From an uncultured Acidimicrobiaceae bacterium (GTDB taxonomy: Bacteria; Actinomycetota; Acidimicrobiia; Acidimicrobiales; Ilumatobacteraceae), in NCBI GenBank assembly GCA_937890395.1, contig CALACK010000092.1:1-32062 (forward strand): DNA of 32,062 nt, given 5' to 3'. Under the pieces are notes generated by a model. It made no database searches, was not told the DNA's origin, and saw nothing but the letters and a program-made list of their open reading frames with translations. The translations under genes were made by a program, and so were the position numbers. Below are positions 17,814 through 24,249 of the stretch, piece by piece; the first letter of the stretch is position 1; each line of letters opens with the position of its first letter.

Positions 17814-18421
17814 GGTGCTGACCCGTTGCTCTCAAGCACAATCTCAGCGGAGTTACGCGGTAAAGCAATCGAATCATCCATTTCTCCGGTCGAAGCCAAG
17901 ACCATGGTTACAACATCTGAAGGAATCTCTTCAAACTTTGCGCCTGATCCGGGCCACATGCCCAACATGATCGCTTGGGCTCGCAAATAATCTGGAGCCC
18001 GCAGTTCGGCTCGTTGCTGGCGTAACTCGTTGTAATGCTGACGCGAAAGCCGCACATCAGTACTTACTTTGTCAAGTCTTAACTGTTGTTCAGCGATGAC
18101 TGTTTGAAAAATGACAATAAATCCAAAAAGTGAAGAGAGAGTAACTATTACTAAAGTTACTTTTGAAAATTTAGATTTTGTCGCTGGTTGCACAACCCGT
18201 AGTTGCGGTTTAGCAGTATTTAGTGAGCGGTTTCTTGAGCCATTTCGTCGATTTTCTGGCCGAGAGACTTGTCGCGTAACTGGCCGCGTGACTTGTCGCG
18301 TAACTGGCCGAGAGACTTGTCGCGTAACTGGCCGCGTGACCGCGCGCGTCCCTGCTCGTGTTACAGGTTCTGCGCGATGCAGACGAATCGTTTCTTGGCG
18401 ACGAGAATATGCCGCAGACAT
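17810..18421 (-). CDS. ftsL: FtsL-like bitopic division protein with Arg-rich tetrapeptide repeats
   Basis: Predicted divisome scaffold of the FtsL/FtsB type. From the ATG at 18419-18421, 1 nt after the rsmH stop, it has 203 residues. The frame is open much further upstream, but only inside rsmH, so that start is rejected. Residues about 20-54 are a basic tetrapeptide repeat (PVTR, QVSR, PVTR, QVTR and so on). A transmembrane helix covers about 88-110. A coiled-coil-like stretch follows (111-145: EQQLRLDKVS, then YNELRQQRAEL). The block RAPDYLRAQAIMLGMWP resembles the end of FtsL/FtsB domains in actinobacteria. The C-terminal 45 residues have no recognised fold. Position between rsmH and ftsI supports FtsL. 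Sequence identity in this family is always low, so the call leans on topology and context. Confidence 0.82.
   Translation of the reverse strand: MSAAYSRRQETIRLHRAEPVTRAGTRAVTRPVTRQVSRPVTRQVTRPVTRQVSRPENRRNGSRNRSLNTAKPQLRVVQPATKSKFSKVTLVIVTLSSLFGFIVIFQTVIAEQQLRLDKVSTDVRLSRQHYNELRQQRAELRAPDYLRAQAIMLGMWPGSGAKFEEIPSDVVTMVLASTGEMDDSIALPRNSAEIVLESNGSAP
18255..18368 (-). repeat. 24-bp tandem repeat (12-bp subunits) in the ftsL-like gene
   Basis: Three consecutive 24-bp units (18261-18284, 18285-18308, 18309-18332) are nearly identical; units 1 and 3 match exactly and unit 2 differs at a few bases. A decayed fourth unit extends to about 18368. Each unit splits into two related 12-bp halves. The array stays in frame and encodes PVTRQVSR-type octapeptides in the cytoplasmic tail. 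Confidence 0.95.
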
Positions 18422-18422
18422 C

Positions 18423-19436
18423 TCAGCCTCTAGCCTCTGCAAGGGCTTTTTCAATAACTCGCAACCGAGCCGACTTAGCTCGGCGATTTTGAGTTTGCTC
18501 GTGCTCACTTGGGTATTGAGCGACTCGCACTCGGTGAACACGGCGTGTGCCAAGTTGCGACTCGTGCACAAATGGTGATCCGATTTTTTGTTCATCAGCA
18601 TCTTTTTCAGAGGATCTGAAAACTTGTTTAACAATTCGATTTTCACCTGAGTGGTAGGTCAAAACTGCTACTCGCCCACCAACTTTTGTGGCATCAATTG
18701 CAACTTGCAATGCTCTCGCAAGAATCTCAAGTTCTTTATTAACTTCAATGCGAATTGCTTGAAATGTTCGCTTCGCAGGATGCCCACCCGTGCGACGCGC
18801 CGGCGCAGGAATCGCTGCAACAATCACTTCAGCCAGGTGTGTGGTTGTGCTGATCGGTCGTGCTGCAACAATCGCCCGAGCTATTCGCCGTGCAAATTTC
18901 TCATCTGCATTCTCTGTGATTATGCCAGCAAGTTCTGATTCTTGATAACTATTAACGACATCTGCGGCGCTCAACTCACCGCGCTGATCCATTCGCATAT
19001 CTAATGGACCATCATTTCGATAAGAAAAGCCTCGCTCTGCAATATCGAGTTGTGGCGAAGAAACCCCGAGATCAAATAGGGCACCAGATATTTCTTTGAT
19101 CGAGAGCTCTTCGAGAACTGCATTCAACGAATCGAAGCGAACTCGACGAACTGTTAACCGACCACGCAGCGATGCGTCATCGACAATCATCCTCTCTGCA
19201 TTTGCGATTGCATCTGCATCTTGATCTAATCCCAAAATTTGGATAGATGGGTTAGCTTTCAAAATTGCCTTGGCATGCCCACCAAGACCGAAAGTTGCAT
19301 CAACTACAACGCCGGGGGGTACCGTTGTAAAACATTGAGCAATTTCATTTAACATCACTGGCTCATGTCTGTTGAGCTGTGATTCGTGCTGTGAATTCAA
19401 CCGCGAATTCAGTTCTGAACTTTTTTCACTCGTCAT
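18423..19436 (-). CDS. rsmH: 16S rRNA (cytosine1402-N4)-methyltransferase RsmH (MraW)
   Basis: SAM-dependent methyltransferase acting on C1402 of 16S rRNA in the decoding centre. It has 337 residues. The family N-terminus HEPVMLNEI begins at residue 24. SAM-binding blocks are VVDATFGLGGHAKAIL and GLDQDADAI, followed by FDLGVSSPQLDIAERGFSYRNDGPLDMRMD, GGHPAKRTFQAIRIEVN, and LTYHSGENRIVKQVF near the end. The first 22 residues are a low-complexity extension made of tetrapeptides (SELN, SRLN, SQHE, SQLN). The start has no strong binding site, so the real start could lie slightly later. The gene follows a structured 216-nt leader after mraZ. Confidence 0.97.
   Translation of the reverse strand: MTSEKSSELNSRLNSQHESQLNRHEPVMLNEIAQCFTTVPPGVVVDATFGLGGHAKAILKANPSIQILGLDQDADAIANAERMIVDDASLRGRLTVRRVRFDSLNAVLEELSIKEISGALFDLGVSSPQLDIAERGFSYRNDGPLDMRMDQRGELSAADVVNSYQESELAGIITENADEKFARRIARAIVAARPISTTTHLAEVIVAAIPAPARRTGGHPAKRTFQAIRIEVNKELEILARALQVAIDATKVGGRVAVLTYHSGENRIVKQVFRSSEKDADEQKIGSPFVHESQLGTRRVHRVRVAQYPSEHEQTQNRRAKSARLRVIEKALAEARG
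19371..19418 (-). repeat. Degenerate 12-bp repeat at the rsmH N-terminus
   Basis: Four tandem 12-bp units encode SELN, SRLN, SQHE and SQLN just before the conserved HEPVML block. Units are diverged but keep the four-residue period. Confidence 0.6.
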
Positions 19437-19473
19437 GGCAGTCTTGCAACCTGCAACTAGTCACCACCATCGC

Positions 19474-19595
19474 TTCGCTTATCAGCAGTCCCCCGACCAA
19501 CGGTGCCTCCGGGATTTCTCCCCGGATAGCGAGACAGTAGCGAGCGGAGTTGGGTGCTATCCATCTTGTTAGTCGGAAGACTGCTGATAATCGAA
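19474..19595 (-). ncRNA. Structured leader RNA upstream of rsmH (mraW RNA motif candidate)
   Basis: The mraZ-rsmH gap holds a long closing stem: TTATCAGCAGTC (19479-19490) pairs perfectly with 19579-19590 over 12 bp. A 4-bp outer extension (19474-19477 with 19592-19595) and an inner helix CCGAC (19493-19497) with GTCGG (19572-19576) lengthen it. Inside are two alternative, mutually exclusive helices: TCCGGG (19508-19513) with CCCGGA (19521-19526), and GGATAGC (19524-19530) with GCTATCC (19556-19562). No U-tract follows, so it is not an intrinsic terminator. An mraW RNA motif has been described in actinobacteria in just this position; consensus-level agreement was not checked. Confidence 0.7.
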
Positions 19596-19652
19596 ACTCA
19601 TGCAACTTGTGACTGTTGCAAAAAAGTTTGTTGCGTGACCTCCCTTCGTTCG

Positions 19653-20066
19653 CTACTCTGCGCCAGCTAGTTCTTGGGCACCGGAATCACTAATGCGCTG
19701 ATGACGCTCTGGATCCCAAATTTCGACTCGGTCAAATGAACCGCTGACAACTACTCGCGAATTAAGTTGAAGCCCTGCATAAGTGCGCAATTTCTCATCA
19801 ATGTTGATGCGACCTTGAGTGTCGACAGTTACTTCAATCATGTTTGAGGCCAAAGCTCGCTGCTGTTTGCGATCCATCTCGCCGCGACGAACTTTGTCCA
19901 TCGCATCGTTAGCTACAGATAAGAAAGCTTCAGTGGTGAGAACGTCTACACATTTGTCACGCCCAAGAGCGAGATAGCACTTTGGCTCAAGGCGTGGACG
20001 AAAAGCGGCTGGCAGAGCGATGCGACCCTTTGGATCCAATTGACGCTCGTGTGCACCTACAAACAC
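19653..20066 (-). CDS. mraZ: Transcriptional regulator MraZ
   Basis: DNA-binding repressor of the dcw operon, made of two SpoVT/AbrB-like halves. The conserved start is FVGAHERQLDPKGRIALPAAFRP, and the second half carries EVTVDTQGRINIDEKLR. The GTG at 20064-20066 is chosen: GGAGG (20071-20075) lies 4 nt upstream and the protein then begins like other MraZ proteins, giving 137 residues. A TTG seven codons further upstream (20087) is the alternative. Its own promoter carries four MraZ-type boxes, which implies autoregulation. First gene of the cluster. Confidence 0.95.
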   Translation of the reverse strand: MFVGAHERQLDPKGRIALPAAFRPRLEPKCYLALGRDKCVDVLTTEAFLSVANDAMDKVRRGEMDRKQQRALASNMIEVTVDTQGRINIDEKLRTYAGLQLNSRVVVSGSFDRVEIWDPERHQRISDSGAQELAGAE

Positions 20067-20134
20067 TGACCCTCCGCTTTGTCCCAAAACCCATTATCTA
20101 AAAGGCTTTGGAGCTCCCTCCGCAACCTGAAAAG

Positions 20135-20140
20135 AGTATA
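20135..20140 (-). promoter_or_regulatory. -10 box of the mraZ/dcw promoter
   Basis: TATACT on the minus strand, one mismatch from TATAAT, about 70 nt before the mraZ GTG. No good -35 hexamer is found at 16-18 bp; that space is filled by MraZ boxes. Predicted transcription begins near 20128. Confidence 0.65.
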
Positions 20141-20141
20141 T

Positions 20142-20186
20142 CCCACTTTCCCCCACTATTGTTGATTTTACCCCACTTTGCCCCAC
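20142..20186 (-). promoter_or_regulatory. MraZ operator: four phased GTGGG boxes
   Basis: GTGGG (minus strand) occurs at 20142-20146, 20152-20156, 20172-20176 and 20182-20186, that is with steps of 10, 20 and 10 bp, so all boxes face the same side of the helix. Two have the fuller form AAAGTGGG. MraZ is known to bind TGGG-type direct repeats with 10-bp spacing. The two proximal boxes lie between the -10 and the expected -35, so binding should block RNA polymerase. Confidence 0.85.
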
Positions 20187-20215
20187 CAAATTTTGAGTGA
20201 ACGACTCTAAATACC

Positions 20216-20248
20216 AAAAAACACTATTTGCTAGTTATTTAGCTAGTG
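20216..20248 (-). terminator. Rho-independent terminator after the lipoyl-ligase gene
   Basis: On the minus strand CACTAGCTA pairs with TAGC-(AAA bulge)-TAGTG around a 6-nt loop, followed by six T. It begins 10 nt after the stop codon at 20259-20261 and separates this gene from the mraZ promoter. The stem lies in an imperfect repeat of GCTAGTGA (20242-20261). The bulge and AT content make it moderate rather than strong. Confidence 0.6.
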
Positions 20249-20258
20249 AGCTAGTGAG

Positions 20259-20939
20259 CTAGAGCGATTTAGCCAAATTAATCAACGAATTGGCGATCTC
20301 ATTAAGACCACCCGAAACCCCTGTTTGAATTGAATTGAAGTCTGATCCGATGACTTTTTTGGTGCCCGACAGTTTTTCAAAATCTAAATATTTTTCGTAC
20401 GCCTCGGTCGACCAGCGACTGTGCAATACGCATTGAAACCTTGCCATCTCTCTAGTTCGTCGCTGAGAAATACCCACCAACTTTTTGCCGTGCAGTGTTA
20501 CCTCGCCTGGCCCAAGCCCGGCAAAACAGACTAGATCCGAAATCTCATTTCGCTCAAGCCCACCACGATGAACAATTAATTGATCACGCGAAGCCACATC
20601 ATTTTCGGCAAGTGCTGCGGCCCACAAATCGCCAACCCACCACATTGATCTTCCAATATCATCGCTCCATAAAATATCATCACGCTCAATCACAAGATCG
20701 ATCCATAAGTGGTGATTGACCCCAAGAAACACGACACCGCCGCCACTACGTCGGCGAACAACGCTAACTAGATCATCATCGCAAGCTTGCTGATTGACAA
20801 TGTCGAACGATTGTTTTGAGCCCAACACAATTGCAGACTCAGTAATTGAGGCGCGCCAGATCGAACGCTCGGCAGGCAACTCTCGCGAGTGCACCGACTC
20901 AGCCGAGTCACGAATGTGATGGATTTGCCAAGACTTCAT
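20259..20939 (-). CDS. Lipoyl protein ligase family protein (LplA/LipM-like)
   Basis: Predicted enzyme that attaches lipoyl or octanoyl groups to the lipoyl domains of 2-oxoacid dehydrogenases or GcvH. It has 226 residues. The family signature RRRSGGGVVFLG lies at 62-73, and the lysine motif GKKLVGISQRR at 151-161. Cysteines occur at 138 (LVCFAGLGPGEV) and 170 (ARFQCVLH). In LplA the latter place is His-Gly; LipM/LipL enzymes use a Cys nucleophile, so octanoyltransferase activity is possible. The accessory C-terminal domain of E. coli LplA is absent. No ribosome binding site precedes the ATG; TAGAAT sits exactly 7 nt upstream, as for leaderless mRNAs. Confidence 0.82.
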   Translation of the reverse strand: MKSWQIHHIRDSAESVHSRELPAERSIWRASITESAIVLGSKQSFDIVNQQACDDDLVSVVRRRSGGGVVFLGVNHHLWIDLVIERDDILWSDDIGRSMWWVGDLWAAALAENDVASRDQLIVHRGGLERNEISDLVCFAGLGPGEVTLHGKKLVGISQRRTREMARFQCVLHSRWSTEAYEKYLDFEKLSGTKKVIGSDFNSIQTGVSGGLNEIANSLINLAKSL

Positions 20940-20944
20940 CAGCG

Positions 20945-20980
20945 AAATTCTAAAAGAAATTCTATAAAAACTTCTATAAA
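20945..20980. repeat. 12-bp tandem repeat in the HNH / lipoyl-ligase spacer
   Basis: Three adjacent AT-rich 12-bp units (20945-20956, 20957-20968, 20969-20980) of the form AAATTCTATAAA, with a partial fourth. They fill most of the 45-nt spacer between the HNH gene stop and the next start, and supply the TAGAAT that looks like a -10 box. Confidence 0.75.
20947..20952 (-). promoter_or_regulatory. Candidate leaderless -10 box (lipoyl-ligase gene)
   Basis: TAGAAT on the minus strand ends 7 nt before the ATG at 20937-20939, the spacing expected if transcription starts at the start codon. No clear -35 hexamer is seen. Confidence 0.4.
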
Positions 20981-20984
20981 AACT

Positions 20985-21482
20985 TTATGACGCGTATGCG
21001 AGATACTGTTTCCACACTTCAGGGATTCTGCCTACCGATACGGTGATCCACGCAAGTTCTCGCGGCGTATGCGGTTTATTTGCCAGTCGCATTCCTGCTT
21101 CATCAGGAGTCCTGTCTCGTTTTTTTAGATTGCAACTTCGACACGCAGCGGTGACATTCTCCCAGACGTGCATACCGCCTCGAGACCGTGGCATGACATG
21201 ATCAATACTGTCGGCAAAGGCGCCACAATATTGACAGCAATGATTATCTCGCGCAAATATCGCCCGCCTCGACATTGCAGTGCGTCGATGATATGGAACT
21301 TTGACGACATACCGCAATCGAATAACTAGTGGTCCGGGCATCACAAAAGTTTCAGCACGAACTTGTGTTCCGTCGTTTTCAATTATTTCGGCTTTGTCTG
21401 AGAGCACTAAGCAAATCGCGCGTCGCGCAGTAACTATTGAGAGCGGTTCGAAAGTTGCGTTAAGTACCAGCGCACTTCTCAT
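20985..21482 (-). CDS. HNH endonuclease family protein
   Basis: Protein of 165 residues from the ATG at 21480-21482. The HNH core is complete: CQYCG (first zinc pair), DHVMPRSRGG (His-metal site), the Asn in WENVTAACRSCNLKK (second zinc pair). The N-terminal SALVLNATFEPLSIV block and the C-terminal HTPRELAWITVS segment match the widespread actinobacterial housekeeping HNH family, whose target is unknown. The ATG overlaps the upstream stop as ATGA; a TTG six codons earlier (21500) is less likely. The family is not a restriction enzyme in any proven case I can cite, and no methylase is nearby. Confidence 0.9.
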   Translation of the reverse strand: MRSALVLNATFEPLSIVTARRAICLVLSDKAEIIENDGTQVRAETFVMPGPLVIRLRYVVKVPYHRRTAMSRRAIFARDNHCCQYCGAFADSIDHVMPRSRGGMHVWENVTAACRSCNLKKRDRTPDEAGMRLANKPHTPRELAWITVSVGRIPEVWKQYLAYAS

Positions 21483-21736
21483 TGAAATTCTTTCAGCCAA
21501 CGCAAATAACTCAATACATCGACAACTTCTAAGGCGTGACCGCGCTCACCGTATTGAGTCAAAACTCGAAAACGAATATATTCAGGTGTCGGCACTGGCA
21601 AAAATGGTGCTCGAGCCCACCATCGCCGTGGGGTTAAACGAGATAACTGTGTTAGTGCCGTGATCCACAAACTTGGCCGACAAATCACTGCAATAACAAT
21701 CGACGCACCTGACCGCATGCCCGATATAACTTTCAT
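21479..21736 (-). CDS. Conserved hypothetical protein, Trp/Arg/Pro-rich
   Basis: Protein of 85 residues with no named domain. It has a weakly hydrophobic N-terminus (SGASIVIAVICRPSLWITAL), a basic Trp-rich centre (TPRRWWARAPFLPVPTPEYIRFRVLTQYG) and a C-terminal VLSYLRWLKEF helix. The pattern PSLW, then RWW, then PFLP.P...Y.RFR and then YG recalls small conserved actinobacterial proteins near HNH genes. It lies between two real genes: 3 nt after the acyl-CoA dehydrogenase stop, and its stop overlaps the HNH start by 4 nt (ATGA). Tight coupling to the HNH gene supports expression. Function unknown. Confidence 0.75.
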   Translation of the reverse strand: MKVISGMRSGASIVIAVICRPSLWITALTQLSRLTPRRWWARAPFLPVPTPEYIRFRVLTQYGERGHALEVVDVLSYLRWLKEFQ

Positions 21737-21739
21737 TAG

Positions 21740-22960
21740 TTAATTGGGTTTGGGCTCTTTAGGCAATCCAAGCACCATCTCGCCGATGATATTGCGCTGA
21801 ACTTGCGAAGAGCCCGCATAAATCGTGCCCGCACGCGCATTCAAAAATGTCATCGCCCAACTCATCGAACTATTAGCCGCGCCGCCGTCGTCAGTCTGAA
21901 ACGATGAGATCGGTTTGCGTCCGACTGGCACAAGACCATCTGCACCGAGAATATCCATCGCCAGTTCGGTAACTATCTTGTGATACTCACTCCAATACAA
22001 CTTTGAAATCGCGCCATCGGGCCCTGGATGATGACCGGCAACAAACTTTGTCAGCGTGCGCAAACCCAGATATTTCATAATTTGAACTCGGCCATAGCAC
22101 TCGCTTAAGCGTTGACGAATTCTCGGGTCACTTGCAACACCTCGCTCTTGAGCAAGAGCAAGAAGTCGATCAAATTCAGCTTGAAAACGAATTGACAATG
22201 TTGCTGCCGCCTCACCGCGCTCATATCCAAGTAGCGACATCGCTACTGCCCAACCGTTATTCAACCCGCCGATGACATTTTCCTTTGGACATACTGCGTC
22301 GGTGTAAAAAACTTCGTTGAACTCACTCTCGCCTGAGATCATCTTGATCGGGCGAACTTCGACTCCTGGCTGACGCATGTCAACTAACAAAAATGAGATG
22401 CCTTTATGCTTTGGTGCATCAGGATTTGTGCGAGCGAGCGTAAAAATATGTGTCGCATGTTGACCAGAGGAAGTCCAAATTTTTTGACCATTTAAAATAA
22501 ATTGATCTCCATCAAGAGTCGCCTTGAGCGCAACGTTGCCGAGATCTGATCCGGCATTTGGTTCGCTGTATCCCTGACACCAAAGATCTTGACCGGAAAT
22601 AATTCGTGGTAAGTAATGTTTTTTTTGTTCTTCGGTGCCCCAGATCAACAAAGTATTGCCAAGCATTTGAATGCCGAATACATCATTGAAAGAACCTGTT
22701 GGTACACCTGTACGAGCAAATTCTTCTGCAACTATCACTTGCTCTAGCGCCGAGAGCCCACCGCCACCGTATTCAACGGGCCAACCTGGTGCAAGGTATG
22801 GGCTCGATGCCAGTACTTGTCGCCATTGCATCATAAATTCTTCTGCCGCTTTGCCTTCAAGCGAACCGATGCCTTTCCACGTTGCGGGAAGTTTCTCCGC
22901 CAAAAATGCTTGAACCTTTTCGCGGTATTCTTCGGCCTGAGGCTCGTAGACAGGTTTCAT
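21740..22960 (-). CDS. Acyl-CoA dehydrogenase
   Basis: FAD enzyme that introduces a 2,3 double bond into an acyl-CoA. It has 406 residues, typical of the FadE-like class. Blocks: WCQGYSEPNAGSDLGNVAL (FAD/substrate loop), GQKIWTSSGQHA, FNEVFYTDAVCP, and the C-terminal GTIYAGSSQVQRNIIGEMVLGLP. In medium-chain enzymes the base is the Glu of YEGT; here that position is Ala (A382 in YAGSSQ). E247 in LLGYERG lies where isovaleryl- and long-chain enzymes keep their catalytic Glu, so activity is still expected. The ATG overlaps the upstream ROK kinase stop (ATGA). Substrate cannot be told. Confidence 0.92.
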   Translation of the reverse strand: MKPVYEPQAEEYREKVQAFLAEKLPATWKGIGSLEGKAAEEFMMQWRQVLASSPYLAPGWPVEYGGGGLSALEQVIVAEEFARTGVPTGSFNDVFGIQMLGNTLLIWGTEEQKKHYLPRIISGQDLWCQGYSEPNAGSDLGNVALKATLDGDQFILNGQKIWTSSGQHATHIFTLARTNPDAPKHKGISFLLVDMRQPGVEVRPIKMISGESEFNEVFYTDAVCPKENVIGGLNNGWAVAMSLLGYERGEAAATLSIRFQAEFDRLLALAQERGVASDPRIRQRLSECYGRVQIMKYLGLRTLTKFVAGHHPGPDGAISKLYWSEYHKIVTELAMDILGADGLVPVGRKPISSFQTDDGGAANSSMSWAMTFLNARAGTIYAGSSQVQRNIIGEMVLGLPKEPKPN

Positions 22961-23817
22961 GAATCACATCCTAGATTGCGAGCTACTGCTGCTGCCCCAA
23001 CGAGCGGCGACAACTGACCGAGTCCAGCCCTGCAAACAGTGAAGTCACGAATAAATGCAATTTTGGCTGTGCGATTTAACTCGTTTTGTACTGCCTCAAA
23101 AAATGGGTCGCCAAAACCGAGAGCGACTGAACCAGCAATTACTGCGGTACGCAAATCAATTATTGCGCCGACACTTGCGAGTGCGCGCGCCACAAGTCGA
23201 CCCGTATTTTGAATTACGTCAAGACTTGCCTCGGCTGCGGGTTTGCCGGTGATCGCTTCAATAGACCGACCAGATGCGTGCGCCTCAAGACAACCGTACG
23301 ACCCGCACGCACACAAACGACCTTCTGGTTCAACAATCACATGACCGATGTGGCCCGCATTGCCAATTCGACCGTTGAGTACCTTTCCTCCCGAAATGAT
23401 TCCGCCACCAACACCTGTTGACACAACCATTCCAATGACATCAGTTTGACCAGCGACCGCACCGCACCAAACTTCACCTTGAACTAGTGCTTTCGCATCA
23501 TTATCAATATAAACAGGCATCTGTAAAAGTTCTTGTAATTTTGAGCGCAAAGGGAAATCGCGCCACTCCGAAATATGCAACGTCGAAACTAGTTCGCCTT
23601 CCGGGCTCATCGGTCCGCCACATCCAACCCCACAACCAATAAGTTCAACATCAGTCAAAGCGAGTTGTGATTTTATTAGTTCACTTAGTGCTTGCCACAC
23701 ATTTGCCTGTGGCGTGACGACACGCCCGTGCGAAAGAACTTCGCCAGTTAGCGAAACAACTCCGACTGAAAGTTTCGTACCACCGATGTCAACTGCGAAA
23801 TAACCGCGCGAAGTCAC
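22957..23817 (-). CDS. ROK family sugar kinase (glucokinase-like), paralogue 1
   Basis: Predicted cytoplasmic ATP-dependent sugar kinase of 286 residues. Blocks: phosphate loop AVDIGGTKLSVGV (8-20), YIDNDAKA with the catalytic Asp (103-110), STGVGGGIISG (133-143), and the zinc motif CACGSYGCLE (C169, C171, C176). The usual GE(I/L)GH sugar-binding motif reads AGHIGH (154-159), with His in place of Glu. There is no helix-turn-helix domain, so it is a kinase rather than a NagC-type repressor. GTG start, 12 nt after the DUF3040 gene. It overlaps the acyl-CoA dehydrogenase, an association with no obvious metabolic logic. Confidence 0.88.
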   Translation of the reverse strand: MTSRGYFAVDIGGTKLSVGVVSLTGEVLSHGRVVTPQANVWQALSELIKSQLALTDVELIGCGVGCGGPMSPEGELVSTLHISEWRDFPLRSKLQELLQMPVYIDNDAKALVQGEVWCGAVAGQTDVIGMVVSTGVGGGIISGGKVLNGRIGNAGHIGHVIVEPEGRLCACGSYGCLEAHASGRSIEAITGKPAAEASLDVIQNTGRLVARALASVGAIIDLRTAVIAGSVALGFGDPFFEAVQNELNRTAKIAFIRDFTVCRAGLGQLSPLVGAAAVARNLGCDS

Positions 23818-23829
23818 CAGAACGTATCT

Positions 23830-24183
23830 TTAGCGCTCGCGCGTAAACTTTTCGCGCATCCGTTGGGCATTTACGCGAGATGCTCGCAAAGATTCAGTGA
23901 CATCACGCAGACCAACTTTTGACATCGCACGCAATTGACGCTCAACTATCAATGCACACGCAAGCATTGCTAGAAAGCCTCCAAATGCTAAAGCAAAATG
24001 AACTTGCAAACCAAGAATTGTTAAAACCATTGAGACGACAATACCGATACCTGCCCACCATGCGGTGCGTGCCGAATGTCGATACAGACCCTTAGAAGAA
24101 ACAGCTTGCGCGAATTTCTCGTCTTCTTTAAGGTCGTACTCAATTTGAGCAAGAATTTGTCGTTCGTTGTCGGATAACGGCAT
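23830..24183 (-). CDS. DUF3040 family membrane protein
   Basis: Protein of 117 residues. The conserved N-terminus MPLSDNERQILAQIEYDLKEDEKFA is diagnostic of DUF3040, a family confined largely to actinobacteria. Two adjacent transmembrane helices cover about 41-60 and 64-83, and a basic helix follows (RASRVNAQRMREKFTRER). Function unknown. A strong ribosome binding site GGAGG lies 5 nt before the ATG. It heads the ROK / acyl-CoA dehydrogenase run. The 66-nt gap from dinB may hold a promoter: TACAAT (24236-24241) or TAAGAT (24217-24222) on the minus strand, neither with a convincing -35. Confidence 0.9.
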   Translation of the reverse strand: MPLSDNERQILAQIEYDLKEDEKFAQAVSSKGLYRHSARTAWWAGIGIVVSMVLTILGLQVHFALAFGGFLAMLACALIVERQLRAMSKVGLRDVTESLRASRVNAQRMREKFTRER

Positions 24184-24249
24184 ATGACCTCCACTGTCGC
24201 ATTGTGATTCGTCTGTATCTTAAATCACTACCCCGATTGTATGTGAGGT

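Noticed and set aside
18261-18332. Possible CRISPR-like array
   Set aside because: The 24-bp units are directly adjacent without spacers and are in frame within a gene.
18422-18646. Upstream extension of the ftsL-like frame
   Set aside because: This part overlaps rsmH entirely and does not resemble FtsL. The ATG at 18421, 1 nt after the rsmH stop, fits the local pattern.
20067-20087. TTG start for mraZ seven codons upstream
   Set aside because: It would place the good GGAGG site inside the coding region. The GTG at 20066 uses that site and gives the normal MraZ N-terminus.
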